From Candidatus Nitrosopumilus sp. (GTDB lineage Archaea; Thermoproteota; Nitrososphaeria; Nitrososphaerales; Nitrosopumilaceae): a stretch of DNA of 56,328 nt. Within the stretch, counting starts at the first letter, position 1, and each line of letters begins with the position of its first letter. Of the stretch, positions 8,849 through 16,939 are shown piece after piece. A model generated the notes under the pieces. The model did not search any database and was not told where the DNA came from. It saw nothing but the letters and a program-made list of their open reading frames with translations. Where the stretch lies: the NCBI GenBank assembly GCA_018674605.1, contig JABGZU010000084.1:1-56328 (forward strand). The letters run 5' to 3'. The position numbers and the translations under genes were made by a program.

Positions 8849-10914
8849 TAACATCAATTGAATTAGGAGACTTTTTAGCACATTCAGAAACAAAAATAAA
8901 ATTCAAAGATGGAGTAACTATTTTTGTAGGAGATAACGGAGCAGGGAAATCAAGTATCATTGATGCAATTACATTTTCACTATTTGGACAACATACAAGA
9001 AAATCTAATAAAGGATTAATCAGACGAGGAGCAAACCAAGGATTTACAAAAATAAAATTCACCATAAATGGTAAACAGTATGAAACAGTAAGAAAAATAG
9101 ACAGTAAGGGGAGTTTAGCTGCAACATTTTCTGAAATAACAAACAATGAACGAGTAGAAATTGCTGCAGGGGAGAGAAAACAATTTGGAGAATCAATGAC
9201 AGAGCAAGTGGAAAAAATAATAGGGATGGATTTTGAAAAATTAAAAATAGCATCAATTGTGCAACAAGGGGAATTGAATTCAATAATTAATGCAAAACCA
9301 AAAGAATTCAAAGAATTACTAAATGCCATAATTGGAATAGATAAATTGGATGTGGCATCAGAATCTATGAAAAAAGTTACAAAAGAATTTCGTGAAAAAA
9401 TAAGAACGGATTTAGGATATGATGATACTCACATAGAAATTTTAGAGAGAGATTTTGAAAAATATCAACAAGACATTAAAGAAGCAGAGCCTGAAAAAAA
9501 TCAACTAGAATTAAAACAAAAAGAAATACAAGAAGAACTAAAAACATTACAAAAAGAATTAGAAATTGAAACACCAAAAATTGATAAAATTAAACAATTA
9601 GAATTAAGGAAAAATGAGCTTTTAACATATGTAAAAGACACAATTGAAGAGATTCGACAACAAATTAGTGAAAATGAGCATAAAATACGGGATTGTAAAG
9701 GTTGTTTTGAGGAAATTAAATTAAAAGGGAATTTTGAGATAAAAATTCAAAAAATAGAAGAAGCAGTAGAAGAAACATTAAAGAAAATCCAAGAAATGTC
9801 AAGTCAAATTGCATCTTTAAAAGAAAAACAAATCCTAGCATCAAAATTACAATTAAAAGATAACAAATGCCCAGTATGTGATTCAACTGTTGAAAAATTA
9901 AATCCATTTTTTCAAGAGGAGCATATCAAAGATGAGATAAACAGGTTACAAGGAGATATCAAATTAAAAGAAAAAGAAAGAGACATGTATAGTCAAAAAA
10001 GAAAAGAATTTTTAGAAAAAGTACAAAAGACACGGGATGCAGAAGCTACACTGAGAGCACATTCAATTAATAATGAAGAAGAAGTAATAAAAATTCAAAA
10101 AGAAACACAAATTCAAAAAGAAAAATTACCATTGTTAAATAATAATAATTTAAAACAAATATCACAAATAGATAATCATGCAGAATTAATTTTTCAGAAT
10201 ATATCAAAATTAGAAGTAGAAACAAAAGGATTTAATGAAAAAGAATTTTTGAATCTTAAAAAAACAATAATAGAAAAACAAACAATTGTATCTCAAATTG
10301 ATCAACAAATGGGGGGAGTTTTAGAGAAAATAGATAAAGCTAAAAAACAAATAGAAACAATTCAAAAATCAATTTTAGAACTTAAAAAAGTTAAAGAATA
10401 TATTTTAAGATTAGATAAAATCCAGATGAATATTTTTAGTAGAGATGGATCTGTTGCAACAAGTTTAAGATCATGGGCATTAAATTCAATTTCAGTTAAA
10501 GCCTCGGAATATTTATCATACCTAAATACAAAAATTCAAAGAATTGCATTATCAGAAAAATCTAGAGATGTATCCATTGCATGTTATTCAAAAACAGAAG
10601 TTTTGGAATTAGAATCTCTAAGTGGAGGGGAAAAAGTGAGCGTAGCATTAGCATTACGACTAGGAATGGCAAGTTTACTAGGCTCATCAAATCTAAATTT
10701 AATGATATTAGATGAACCTACAACACATCTTGATGCTGAAAGGAAAAAATCATTGGTCAGAGTACTGTCTCAACTATCAGAAATTTCAAATTCACAATCA
10801 CCAATGCAATTTTTAATTATTACACATGATGCAGAAATATTTGAAGATTCAAATGTTGAACAAATTTACAAGTTTGAATCTAGTGATGAAGGTAGTAAAG
10901 TTATTGAGATTTAA
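8845..10914 (+). CDS. rad50: Rad50 ATPase with zinc hook
   Basis: 689 aa SMC-like protein. Walker A GDNGAGKSSI lies near residues 29-38, followed by a Q-loop region QQGELNSI. Long Lys/Glu/Gln-rich coiled coils flank the zinc hook CPVC at residues 342-345. The C-terminal lobe has the ABC signature LSGGEKVS, Walker B LMILDEPTTHLD, and the H-loop ITHDAEIF. Rad50 dimers clamp DNA ends and regulate Mre11. The protein is shorter than the roughly 850-900 aa of Pyrococcus Rad50, with the difference in the coiled coils, so the complex would bridge a shorter distance. It overlaps mre11 by 4 bp and the convergent YkgJ gene by 14 bp. Confidence 0.96.
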   Translation: MITSIELGDFLAHSETKIKFKDGVTIFVGDNGAGKSSIIDAITFSLFGQHTRKSNKGLIRRGANQGFTKIKFTINGKQYETVRKIDSKGSLAATFSEITNNERVEIAAGERKQFGESMTEQVEKIIGMDFEKLKIASIVQQGELNSIINAKPKEFKELLNAIIGIDKLDVASESMKKVTKEFREKIRTDLGYDDTHIEILERDFEKYQQDIKEAEPEKNQLELKQKEIQEELKTLQKELEIETPKIDKIKQLELRKNELLTYVKDTIEEIRQQISENEHKIRDCKGCFEEIKLKGNFEIKIQKIEEAVEETLKKIQEMSSQIASLKEKQILASKLQLKDNKCPVCDSTVEKLNPFFQEEHIKDEINRLQGDIKLKEKERDMYSQKRKEFLEKVQKTRDAEATLRAHSINNEEEVIKIQKETQIQKEKLPLLNNNNLKQISQIDNHAELIFQNISKLEVETKGFNEKEFLNLKKTIIEKQTIVSQIDQQMGGVLEKIDKAKKQIETIQKSILELKKVKEYILRLDKIQMNIFSRDGSVATSLRSWALNSISVKASEYLSYLNTKIQRIALSEKSRDVSIACYSKTEVLELESLSGGEKVSVALALRLGMASLLGSSNLNLMILDEPTTHLDAERKKSLVRVLSQLSEISNSQSPMQFLIITHDAEIFEDSNVEQIYKFESSDEGSKVIEI

Positions 10915-11449
10915 GAGATAATTCTACTTTAGTTAACATAAATTTTAAGAATTCAGATAATGATTTCTCACCATCATATTTCAAATTCCATCTCTTTACA
11001 AGTTGATCATAAAATACCCATTCAGATTCATCTTTTTTGAGATGAGGTATCATCATTTCCTTAAATCCAATAAGATCCCAATCAGTAGGACACATAATAT
11101 CACTCATCTGAGACAATTTTTCATCTTTCATTTCAAATGGATATGATTTGCATACACCTGGTTTGAAATCATTAACTGTACATCTATAGACGTCATCAGT
11201 TTCTTCAAGAAATTCACATGCATTATTTTTTTGTTTCAAAGCAAGATCCACCAAACCTTCTTCAACTTTAATTCCAAGAGAATAGTCTTTTGCACCAATT
11301 AATTGTAAAAAGATTTCAGGTTTTAAATTCAAACCATTTGAAAGACGATAGACATCATGAGCATTTACAAAAATAGTATATTCCTTACAACAATCAGTAT
11401 GACAATCAACACAAGGAAATTTAGGAGGATTACTAACTAGAAACGTCAT
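10901..11449 (-). CDS. YkgJ-family cysteine cluster protein
   Basis: 182 aa. The N-terminal cluster FPCVDCHTDCCKEY places Cys at 13, 16, 20 and 21; further Cys lie in ACEFLE, YRCTVNDFKPGVCKSYPFE and IMCPTDW. This matches the YkgJ/UPF0153 family, thought to bind zinc or an iron-sulfur cluster. The biochemical role of archaeal members is not established. ATG start; the sequence 15-25 bp upstream is AT-only and could hold a TATA element. It is convergent with rad50 and its stop lies inside the rad50 3' end, so the two share terminator sequence. Confidence 0.82.
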   Translation of the reverse strand: MTFLVSNPPKFPCVDCHTDCCKEYTIFVNAHDVYRLSNGLNLKPEIFLQLIGAKDYSLGIKVEEGLVDLALKQKNNACEFLEETDDVYRCTVNDFKPGVCKSYPFEMKDEKLSQMSDIMCPTDWDLIGFKEMMIPHLKKDESEWVFYDQLVKRWNLKYDGEKSLSEFLKFMLTKVELSLKSQ

Positions 11450-11489
11450 AAATTATAAAATAAATTTCAAGTATTAAATGTGTAAAAAA

Positions 11490-12290
11490 TTATTCTACGA
11501 TAATCGTTCCTTGCATCCAAGTGTGGAGTAAACAATAGTAAGGTACTTCACCTGAATTTTCTGGAATCCATTCAAAAGAATCATCTGCACTCATAATACC
11601 AGTATCAAATGTTCCACTTGGAGAAGGAGTAAATCCATCAACACTTCCGGCTGTAAAAGAATGCATTGCTGCAGCTGAATCAGAATTAATCATGTTTACT
11701 ACATCACCAACACTTACGGTAACAACACTAGGAGTGTAACAATCCAAAGATGCTTGGCAATCCATACTCATACCAGAATTATCTGAAGTTTTAATTTCAG
11801 TACTTGTTGCAATTGGGGGTGATACTACAGGAGTAATAGTAAATACAGTTTCAATACCTTTAGGTCCAAAAATATCATCACCATGTCCTAAACCTTGAAC
11901 AATAACTTGAATTTCAACTAAAGAATCATTTAGTGGAGTACTTTCATGGACAGGGTATTTTCCAGGATGACGATGTGATGCAGGATCTGAAAGAATGGAA
12001 TCAGAATCCTGAGTAGCAAAAATATCATAATTCACATGATCAACAATATTTCCAGCATCATCTCTAAACTCAACTTCAAGAACTAAAGCACCATCCACAT
12101 TACTAGCACTTGTTAAAAGACTAGGATTGACTGAAAGTTGATTTAGTTCTTTTTCAATTTGAGTAATTTTATTTTCAGAAGTTTCAATAATTCGTGGTTC
12201 AATGATATCATTTGGTTCAGCAATAATTAAAGCCAAAGATATTGCTACAAGAATGCCCACAACTGCAATTACACCATATGAAAAATTCAT
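11490..12290 (-). CDS. Membrane-anchored plastocyanin-like (type 1 copper) protein
   Basis: 266 aa from the ATG at 12290. This start has an AGGTGG-like ribosome site before it; a GTG at 12299 would add three residues. An N-terminal uncleaved signal anchor (SYGVIAVVGILVAISLALII) is followed by an Ig-like middle part and a C-terminal cupredoxin domain. The copper ligands are visible: His in AAMHSFTAG, then Cys, His and Met in YYCLLHTWMQGT. Thaumarchaea use many such blue-copper proteins as extracytoplasmic electron carriers in place of cytochrome c. It directly follows the HEAT-repeat gene (1 bp gap), so they are probably co-translated. The redox partner is unknown; the nearby nirK is a plausible but unproven one. 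Confidence 0.9.
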   Translation of the reverse strand: MNFSYGVIAVVGILVAISLALIIAEPNDIIEPRIIETSENKITQIEKELNQLSVNPSLLTSASNVDGALVLEVEFRDDAGNIVDHVNYDIFATQDSDSILSDPASHRHPGKYPVHESTPLNDSLVEIQVIVQGLGHGDDIFGPKGIETVFTITPVVSPPIATSTEIKTSDNSGMSMDCQASLDCYTPSVVTVSVGDVVNMINSDSAAAMHSFTAGSVDGFTPSPSGTFDTGIMSADDSFEWIPENSGEVPYYCLLHTWMQGTIIVE

Positions 12291-12291
12291 C

Positions 12292-12780
12292 TCATCCACC
12301 TGTTAATTTAGCAAATTTTTCGTTCTTACTTAAAGTTTCCATAAATTCAATATTAGATAAAGCAACAACTGCAGATTCTACAACGGGTTTATCTGGATCA
12401 TTTAGTGCTTTTTGTAAAGCTTCTTTTGCATCTTTGTTTCCAACCACGCCCAAAGCAATTGCAGCTTCATGACGAACAAACATGCTAGAATCATTCAAAG
12501 TAGAATCAATTAGAGGCGGAATAGCAGAAGAATAGGACATTTGACCTAATGAAAAAGCAGCTTCATGACGAACTAATTCATTCTCATCATTTTTCAAAAC
12601 TTTGGCAATATGAGGAATTTTATCTTCACCTCCAAAGTCAACTAAAATGCAAGTAGCCCTAGTTCGGACTACATAATCATGATGATTCAATAAAGAAACA
12701 AAATATTCAGTATCAGCGTTTTCATACTTTAATTCCATTTCTGCAAAAAGTGCCAATCGTTCATCAGTTACTGCTTGCAA
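12292..12780 (-). CDS. HEAT-repeat protein (PBS-lyase type)
   Basis: 162 aa, TTG start. After a short helical lead, at least three roughly 31-residue HEAT-like repeats are visible, each with a V(R/V)RHEAAxALG core: VVRTRATCILVDFG, LVRHEAAFSLGQM, FVRHEAAIALGVVG, then VVESAVVALSNIE. Such repeats form a superhelix for protein binding and in some families assist cofactor insertion or phycobilin attachment. No catalytic site is seen. Tight coupling with the downstream cupredoxin gene suggests a shared process, possibly maturation of the copper protein, but this is inference from position only. Confidence 0.85.
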   Translation of the reverse strand: MQAVTDERLALFAEMELKYENADTEYFVSLLNHHDYVVRTRATCILVDFGGEDKIPHIAKVLKNDENELVRHEAAFSLGQMSYSSAIPPLIDSTLNDSSMFVRHEAAIALGVVGNKDAKEALQKALNDPDKPVVESAVVALSNIEFMETLSKNEKFAKLTGG

Positions 12781-12878
12781 TACACTTGAAAAATTTCTGC
12801 GTCATATATTATTCTACTTAAAAAAAATTAAAAATTTGTAGAGATATGTATTTATCAGAAAAAATTTGACTTTATAAT

Positions 12879-13544
12879 GTGACTACAAAAATAGGTGAAA
12901 AAGTACCAAATTTTGGTGTTTCAGAATGGGTGCAAGGCGCACCAACAAATTTTGATCAAGAAAAAGATCACATTGTATTATTAGAAGTATTTCAAGTAAA
13001 TTGTCCAGGATGTTTCATGGGTGCAATTCCAGATGCAATTAAAATTTATGAAAAATACAAAGACGAGGGAGTAAGAGTGTTAGGTCTTGCAACAGCATTT
13101 GAAGATTTTGATAAAAATAATTTGGATAATTTGAAAATGCTTGTAGAAACAGGAGAAGTAGTGGGTGAAACAAAAAGTGCATTATCACAATATGGTCAAT
13201 TACAAGAAGGAAACAAATTATCTTTTAAAATTCCATTTCCAGTAGGAATGGATAATTTAACAAAAAGTGCAGGTGAAATAACTCAAGAAAAAATACTAGA
13301 ATTTATCCATCCACAAATTCCAGAATTTGATTCACAACCAGAAGAATATAGAAATCAAATAATCCAAAGAGTCAAAGATCATATGAAATCAAAAGAATAT
13401 TCTGCAGAAACATTTGAGAATTTTTCACTACAAGGTACACCATCAACAATTCTAGTAGATAGAAAAGGAATTCTAAGAGACGTATCATTTGGTCAAACAG
13501 GACATATTGATGGAATGATTCAAAGATTACTTAAGGAAGATTAA
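12879..13544 (+). CDS. Redoxin / thioredoxin-fold thiol protein
   Basis: 221 aa, GTG start. It has a thioredoxin-like fold of the AhpC/TSA-TlpA group. The N-terminus GEKVPNFGVSEWV is typical of redoxins. The redox pair C42-x-x-C45 lies in FQVNCPGCFMGAIP, and the cis-Pro loop region reads LQGTPSTILVDRKGILRDVSFG near the C-terminus. A roughly 90-residue insertion between these elements is helical and charged. No signal peptide is present, so it is probably cytosolic. It may act as a peroxiredoxin or a disulfide reductase; CPGC argues for thioredoxin-type exchange. It is divergent from the HEAT/cupredoxin pair across a 98-bp promoter region and convergent with the next gene. Confidence 0.85.
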   Translation: MTTKIGEKVPNFGVSEWVQGAPTNFDQEKDHIVLLEVFQVNCPGCFMGAIPDAIKIYEKYKDEGVRVLGLATAFEDFDKNNLDNLKMLVETGEVVGETKSALSQYGQLQEGNKLSFKIPFPVGMDNLTKSAGEITQEKILEFIHPQIPEFDSQPEEYRNQIIQRVKDHMKSKEYSAETFENFSLQGTPSTILVDRKGILRDVSFGQTGHIDGMIQRLLKED

Positions 13545-13545
13545 A

Positions 13546-14115
13546 TTAATTTTTATTTTTTTGAATTTTAATTATGACATATGCCACAACAATAATCAAG
13601 ATTCCTCCCAAAATTAACCAAACAAAATAACCACTAGAAAATATTTCAGGTAATTCTTCTAAATTAGTTTCAGATGATTTTTGGGGGTCAGATTCAAAAG
13701 GTATTTCAATTAAACCAACAAGATATTCAGAACCAATAATTTTTACAACATTAGTTCCAGAACCAGTAAAATTCAGAGTAACAAAATTAATTTTTTCATT
13801 AGATTGAATTTTTGGGAAAAATTCCTGTTCGTTGAGATAAAAAGTGAAATCTCCAGTTAAAAGATTTTGAGGTATTATAATTTCACCCAAATTATTTTCT
13901 AGTCCACTATCAAGATAAAGAATAATTTGTTTTTGATCCTTGTCAAAAGTGAAATCAGTAAGATCAAAATTAGAAGTTAATTTTACTTCAAAAGAATAAC
14001 CAGAAGTTTGTACATCAAGTCGATTTACAAGTCCAGTTGCATCAGATAATAATTGTCCATGTACAGGAGTAATTACAAAAAATAATACAACTAAAATTAT
14101 AAGAATTGATTTCAA
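13546..14115 (-). CDS. Exported membrane-anchored protein of unknown function
   Basis: 189 aa, TTG start one base after the L15e stop. An N-terminal signal peptide (KSILIILVVLFFVITPVHG) is followed by a beta-rich domain of about 120 residues, then a single C-terminal membrane helix (YFVWLILGGILIIVVAYVII) and a short basic tail (KIQKNKN). This is the layout of an archaeal cell-surface protein with its domain outside the membrane. No enzyme or metal-binding motif is visible, and I do not recognise the family. Co-orientation with rpl15e may simply reflect read-through transcription. Confidence 0.7.
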   Translation of the reverse strand: MKSILIILVVLFFVITPVHGQLLSDATGLVNRLDVQTSGYSFEVKLTSNFDLTDFTFDKDQKQIILYLDSGLENNLGEIIIPQNLLTGDFTFYLNEQEFFPKIQSNEKINFVTLNFTGSGTNVVKIIGSEYLVGLIEIPFESDPQKSSETNLEELPEIFSSGYFVWLILGGILIIVVAYVIIKIQKNKN

Positions 14116-14116
14116 T

Positions 14117-14572
14117 CTATGCAGATTGTGGAACTCGTTTGTTTAATTCTTTATCCTGCGCAATTCTAGGATGTGATGGGTCTGCTAAAATAACTTCAAA
14201 CCAATAGTGTTTTCCATCTTTATAGATATAGTAAGAACCTAAAAGTTTCATGTTAGGATAACGTTCAAGAACTCTTCTTTCTGCAACAGTCTTCATATCA
14301 TCATCAGCTTTAATTCTAGTAACACCAAGATGTTTTGGTCTTCTACCACCTGTTGGTCTTTGTTTTCTCATACCACCAGTTCCGACCCTCATTCTAACAA
14401 CAACAATACCTTGTTTTGCTTTGTATCCTAATCTTCTAGCCCGTTGTAGTCTACTTGGTTTATCAATACGAGTAATTGCATTTTGTTTACGCCATCCAAC
14501 TACTCGTTCACGTAATTCTGGTGCATTTTCTTTCCAGAGTCGGATCCATGTTTGGTCTTGATAACTAGGCAT
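14117..14572 (-). CDS. rpl15e: 50S ribosomal protein L15e
   Basis: 151 aa from the ATG at 14572 (N-terminus MPSYQDQTWIRLWKE). The reading frame also stays open to an ATG at 14635, which would add 21 hydrophobic residues with no counterpart in L15e, so the inner start is preferred. Family motifs are clear: RLQRARRLGYKAKQGIVVVRMRV, GGRRPKHLGVTRI, RYPNMKLLGSYYIYKDG and YWFEVILADPSHP. It is a large-subunit protein found in archaea and eukaryotes but not bacteria. The exported-protein gene follows directly. Confidence 0.95.
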   Translation of the reverse strand: MPSYQDQTWIRLWKENAPELRERVVGWRKQNAITRIDKPSRLQRARRLGYKAKQGIVVVRMRVGTGGMRKQRPTGGRRPKHLGVTRIKADDDMKTVAERRVLERYPNMKLLGSYYIYKDGKHYWFEVILADPSHPRIAQDKELNKRVPQSA

Positions 14573-14699
14573 ATCGAGAATAATAAAATCCCCTTTAATA
14601 ACTGATTTCAGAGATATTTTAAGATAATTTAGCATGAAATATTACAATATAAAGAAAATTCTTGAAAACTAAATAATTATACAATGTGATAAAATATCT

Positions 14700-14815
14700 A
14701 AGCAGCGCTAATCAGTAAAAAATGTCTTGAGCGATGAATTATAATCATCAACTCGAAGATATGCTTCCGCAGAAAACGCTATGAATTGAATAATGTCGAG
14801 GGATTAAAAAAGATT
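14700..14815 (+). ncRNA. Candidate structured RNA (or leader of the next gene)
   Basis: The 230-bp gap before the gene at 14865 contains a G/C-richer island, unlike other gaps here. Two hairpins can be drawn: GAG-c-GATGA (14729-14737) with TCATC-aa-CTC (14745-14754), loop attataa; and GAAG/CTTC at 14755-14767. AGCG (14704-14707) can close the set with CGCT (14777-14780). CTCGA (14752-14756) can alternatively pair with TCGAG (14796-14800), which would break the first hairpin. AT-rich TATA-like sequence lies at about 14675-14697. Strand and ends are guesses. No tRNA, RNase P, SRP or C/D-box signature was found. Confidence 0.3.
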
Positions 14816-14864
14816 TCCAGATACAAATTTCAGATTTTTATTGATGAAATAAGATGTTGAATTA

Positions 14865-15521
14865 ATGATATCAAATAAAGTGGTATTTTTTATGATATTA
14901 ATCGGAAGTACAGGTATTTCAGGATCAGCATATGCGGAACCAACAGTTACAATTGAAATGGATAAAACAATCTACACATATTGTGAGAGATTATTTTATA
15001 CAATTGAAGTCTCAGAAATTACAGGTGATCCTGCAATAATTCACATCAGAGATGAAACTGGAAAAGGTAGCAGTGCAATTCCAATTGAAATTAAAAATTT
15101 AATAAATCCAGTTCCATCACTAATGGCTTTTGAAAAAGAAGTATTTCCATTAGGAAAATATTTTGTGGATGTAGAGTATTCAAATTCTAAATTTACAGCA
15201 GAGTTTGAATTAATAGATTCAAACAATATTTGTATTCCAAATTCTATTTCAAAATTTTTAGTAGAATGGTTAACTGGAAAAATATCAGATGGTTATCTAA
15301 TTGATGCATTTCAAAAATATGTAGATCCAAAATTAATTTCTATTCCATTTGAAATTAATGGAGAAAACATTCATCAGATAGACATACCTGAATGGACCAA
15401 AAATATAACATACTGGTGGATTCAAGGAGGAATTTCAGATAATGAGTTTGCTCAAATTATTAATTATTTAATAGAAGAGAACATCATATCGCCAAACATA
15501 AAAAATGTGAGTGAAATATGA
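14865..15521 (+). CDS. Exported protein with thaumarchaeal 'IPEW..WW' C-terminal motif
   Basis: 218 aa. Signal peptide KVVFFMILIGSTGISGSAYA is followed by a beta-rich domain (about residues 27-125, Ig-like in pattern) and a C-terminal helical segment IPEWTKNITYWWIQGGISD followed by FAQIINYLIEENII. This last motif (I-P-x-W-x-K-N-x-x-x-W-W-x-x-G-x-I-x-D) recurs in many exported proteins of ammonia-oxidising archaea, but its role is not known to me. Two cysteines (YCERL, NICIP) could form a disulfide. The gene overlaps the next by 4 bp (ATGA), so the two exported proteins are translationally coupled and may act together. Confidence 0.75.
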   Translation: MISNKVVFFMILIGSTGISGSAYAEPTVTIEMDKTIYTYCERLFYTIEVSEITGDPAIIHIRDETGKGSSAIPIEIKNLINPVPSLMAFEKEVFPLGKYFVDVEYSNSKFTAEFELIDSNNICIPNSISKFLVEWLTGKISDGYLIDAFQKYVDPKLISIPFEINGENIHQIDIPEWTKNITYWWIQGGISDNEFAQIINYLIEENIISPNIKNVSEI

Positions 15522-16033
15522 ATAAACATTCAATCATAACAATAATTGCAATTATTGTAATAATAATTCCAATGACATATTCTGTTTCAAATATTGTAGG
15601 AGTACAGCAATTAGAGTATAGATGGGATAGTCCAGGAGAATTTTCGTTCTTTGCAATGTTAAATGGGGGGGAAATGGAATTTTGCAACACCATTCCATTT
15701 TGGATGAATTTACAAAAATTTGAAGTATTAACATTTTATCAATCAGAACATCTAGGTTCATTTACAGTAAATCCAACAATAATTAATCCATATTCTTCTA
15801 TAATTAATGAAGGAGTATTCAAATCTGAAGAGATGTCAGAAGCACAACATATTTTCATGACATTTGATTTTGAATTTAATGGCGGCAACATCAGACTTGA
15901 TCCAAATCAATTCATCATAACAATCAACACAGAAACACCAATTCTAGGAATAATTCCATATTCATCAACTACTCAGATATCAGGATTTGAGTTTGATAAA
16001 TTAATGAATTCTGAAGACTTGATGTGTAACTAA
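15518..16033 (+). CDS. Exported or membrane-anchored protein of unknown function
   Basis: 171 aa. The N-terminal hydrophobic stretch (IITIIAIIVIIIPMTYSVS) is a signal peptide or uncleaved anchor; the rest (about 145 residues) is beta-rich, with two cysteines (EFCNTIP, DLMCN at the extreme C-terminus) that may pair. No family is recognised. It overlaps the preceding exported-protein gene by 4 bp, and its stop overlaps the convergent gene by 4 bp. The pair of small secreted proteins with shared translation looks like a two-component surface assembly, but that is inference only. Confidence 0.68.
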   Translation: MNKHSIITIIAIIVIIIPMTYSVSNIVGVQQLEYRWDSPGEFSFFAMLNGGEMEFCNTIPFWMNLQKFEVLTFYQSEHLGSFTVNPTIINPYSSIINEGVFKSEEMSEAQHIFMTFDFEFNGGNIRLDPNQFIITINTETPILGIIPYSSTTQISGFEFDKLMNSEDLMCN

Positions 16034-16767
16034 TTATTATTTTTATTAGCTTTTGACATTAGTCCCAAGATAATTCCAATAATACCTGCAATTACAAGTG
16101 CAACAACCATCCCAATAATCAATTCTTTACTCATTGATTTAGAAACAGTAGTTGACTTTACAGATGATTCTTCCACAATACATTCTCCATCTACAAGAAC
16201 AGTACCAGAACCACATCGTTCATCTAATACACACATATTATTTTTTAGAATAGTTCCAAGACCACATGAATTATCAAACATACTTTCAACAATTGGTTCT
16301 TCAACAATTGGTTCTTCAACAATTTGTTCTTCAACAATTGGTTCTTCAACTAGTACAAATTCAAATGATTTAGAATTATCAAATACAGAACCAATGATTT
16401 CTAACTCTTCAGTTCCAGATGGTACCTTAATACTCAAGGATCTACTTTGAGAAGTTGTTTTAATTTCTTCAGAAATTGCTTCATCACCATCAGCTAAAAT
16501 AAAGAAAAGATCATCATCACCATCATAAATAGAGTCAAAAAATGTACGTTCAAATGTTACATCCAATGTTCCAGTTAAATCAACAACATCAACTGAGAAA
16601 ATCAAAGACATAGATTCAGTATCAGATTCAATTTCAGTTACAGATAATCCTGTGGAAGCATATTGAACATCAAAAGAATTCCCATCAACATTTACAGGAA
16701 TAGTTTCAGCATAAACAAGAGCTGTAGAGATAATAGTAAAAAAGACCAATCCAAGTGAAAGTTTCAT
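16030..16767 (-). CDS. Surface protein with EPIVE-repeat linker and C-terminal membrane anchor
   Basis: 245 aa from the ATG at 16767, chosen because it begins directly with a signal peptide (KLSLGLVFFTIISTALVYA); an in-frame ATG at 16872 would place 35 non-signal residues before it. A beta-rich domain (about 25-145) is followed by an acidic E-P-I-V-E pentapeptide repeat, a Cys-rich segment with two similar copies (CGLGTILKNNMCV and CGSGTVLVDGECI), and a C-terminal helix (LIIGMVVALVIAGIIGIILGL) with a basic/Asn tail. The layout is of a stalked, membrane-anchored surface protein. Its ligand or function is unknown. Confidence 0.72.
   Translation of the reverse strand: MKLSLGLVFFTIISTALVYAETIPVNVDGNSFDVQYASTGLSVTEIESDTESMSLIFSVDVVDLTGTLDVTFERTFFDSIYDGDDDLFFILADGDEAISEEIKTTSQSRSLSIKVPSGTEELEIIGSVFDNSKSFEFVLVEEPIVEEQIVEEPIVEEPIVESMFDNSCGLGTILKNNMCVLDERCGSGTVLVDGECIVEESSVKSTTVSKSMSKELIIGMVVALVIAGIIGIILGLMSKANKNNN
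16285..16350 (-). repeat. 15-bp tandem repeat encoding EPIVE units
   Basis: The plus strand reads TTCAACAATTGGTTC at 16285, 16300 and 16330, with a one-base variant at 16315 and a partial fifth copy from 16345. Each unit encodes one Glu-Pro/Gln-Ile-Val-Glu pentapeptide in the minus-strand surface protein. Near-perfect identity suggests recent slippage, so copy number may vary between strains. Confidence 0.9.
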
Positions 16768-16939
16768 TAGTGAATTTAGATTTGGAAAATGTATTAATTG
16801 ATTATATTGAAAACTAGCCATATTTTTATTCTCTAACACGAATTTTAATCTCAAAAAAGGTCTTAAAAACAATGAGCCGATAATTAATCACGTACAAGTC
16901 AATTTTTTTGCGTGTTTTTAAGATTCAAGCAGAATTAAT

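Noticed and set aside
14573..14635. N-terminal extension of L15e by 21 residues (MLNYLKISL...)
   Set aside because: The extension has no counterpart in L15e proteins, and the inner ATG at 14572 aligns with the family start.
16768..16872. Longer N-terminus for the EPIVE-repeat surface protein
   Set aside because: The inner ATG at 16767 directly begins a typical signal peptide; the extra 35 residues would bury it.
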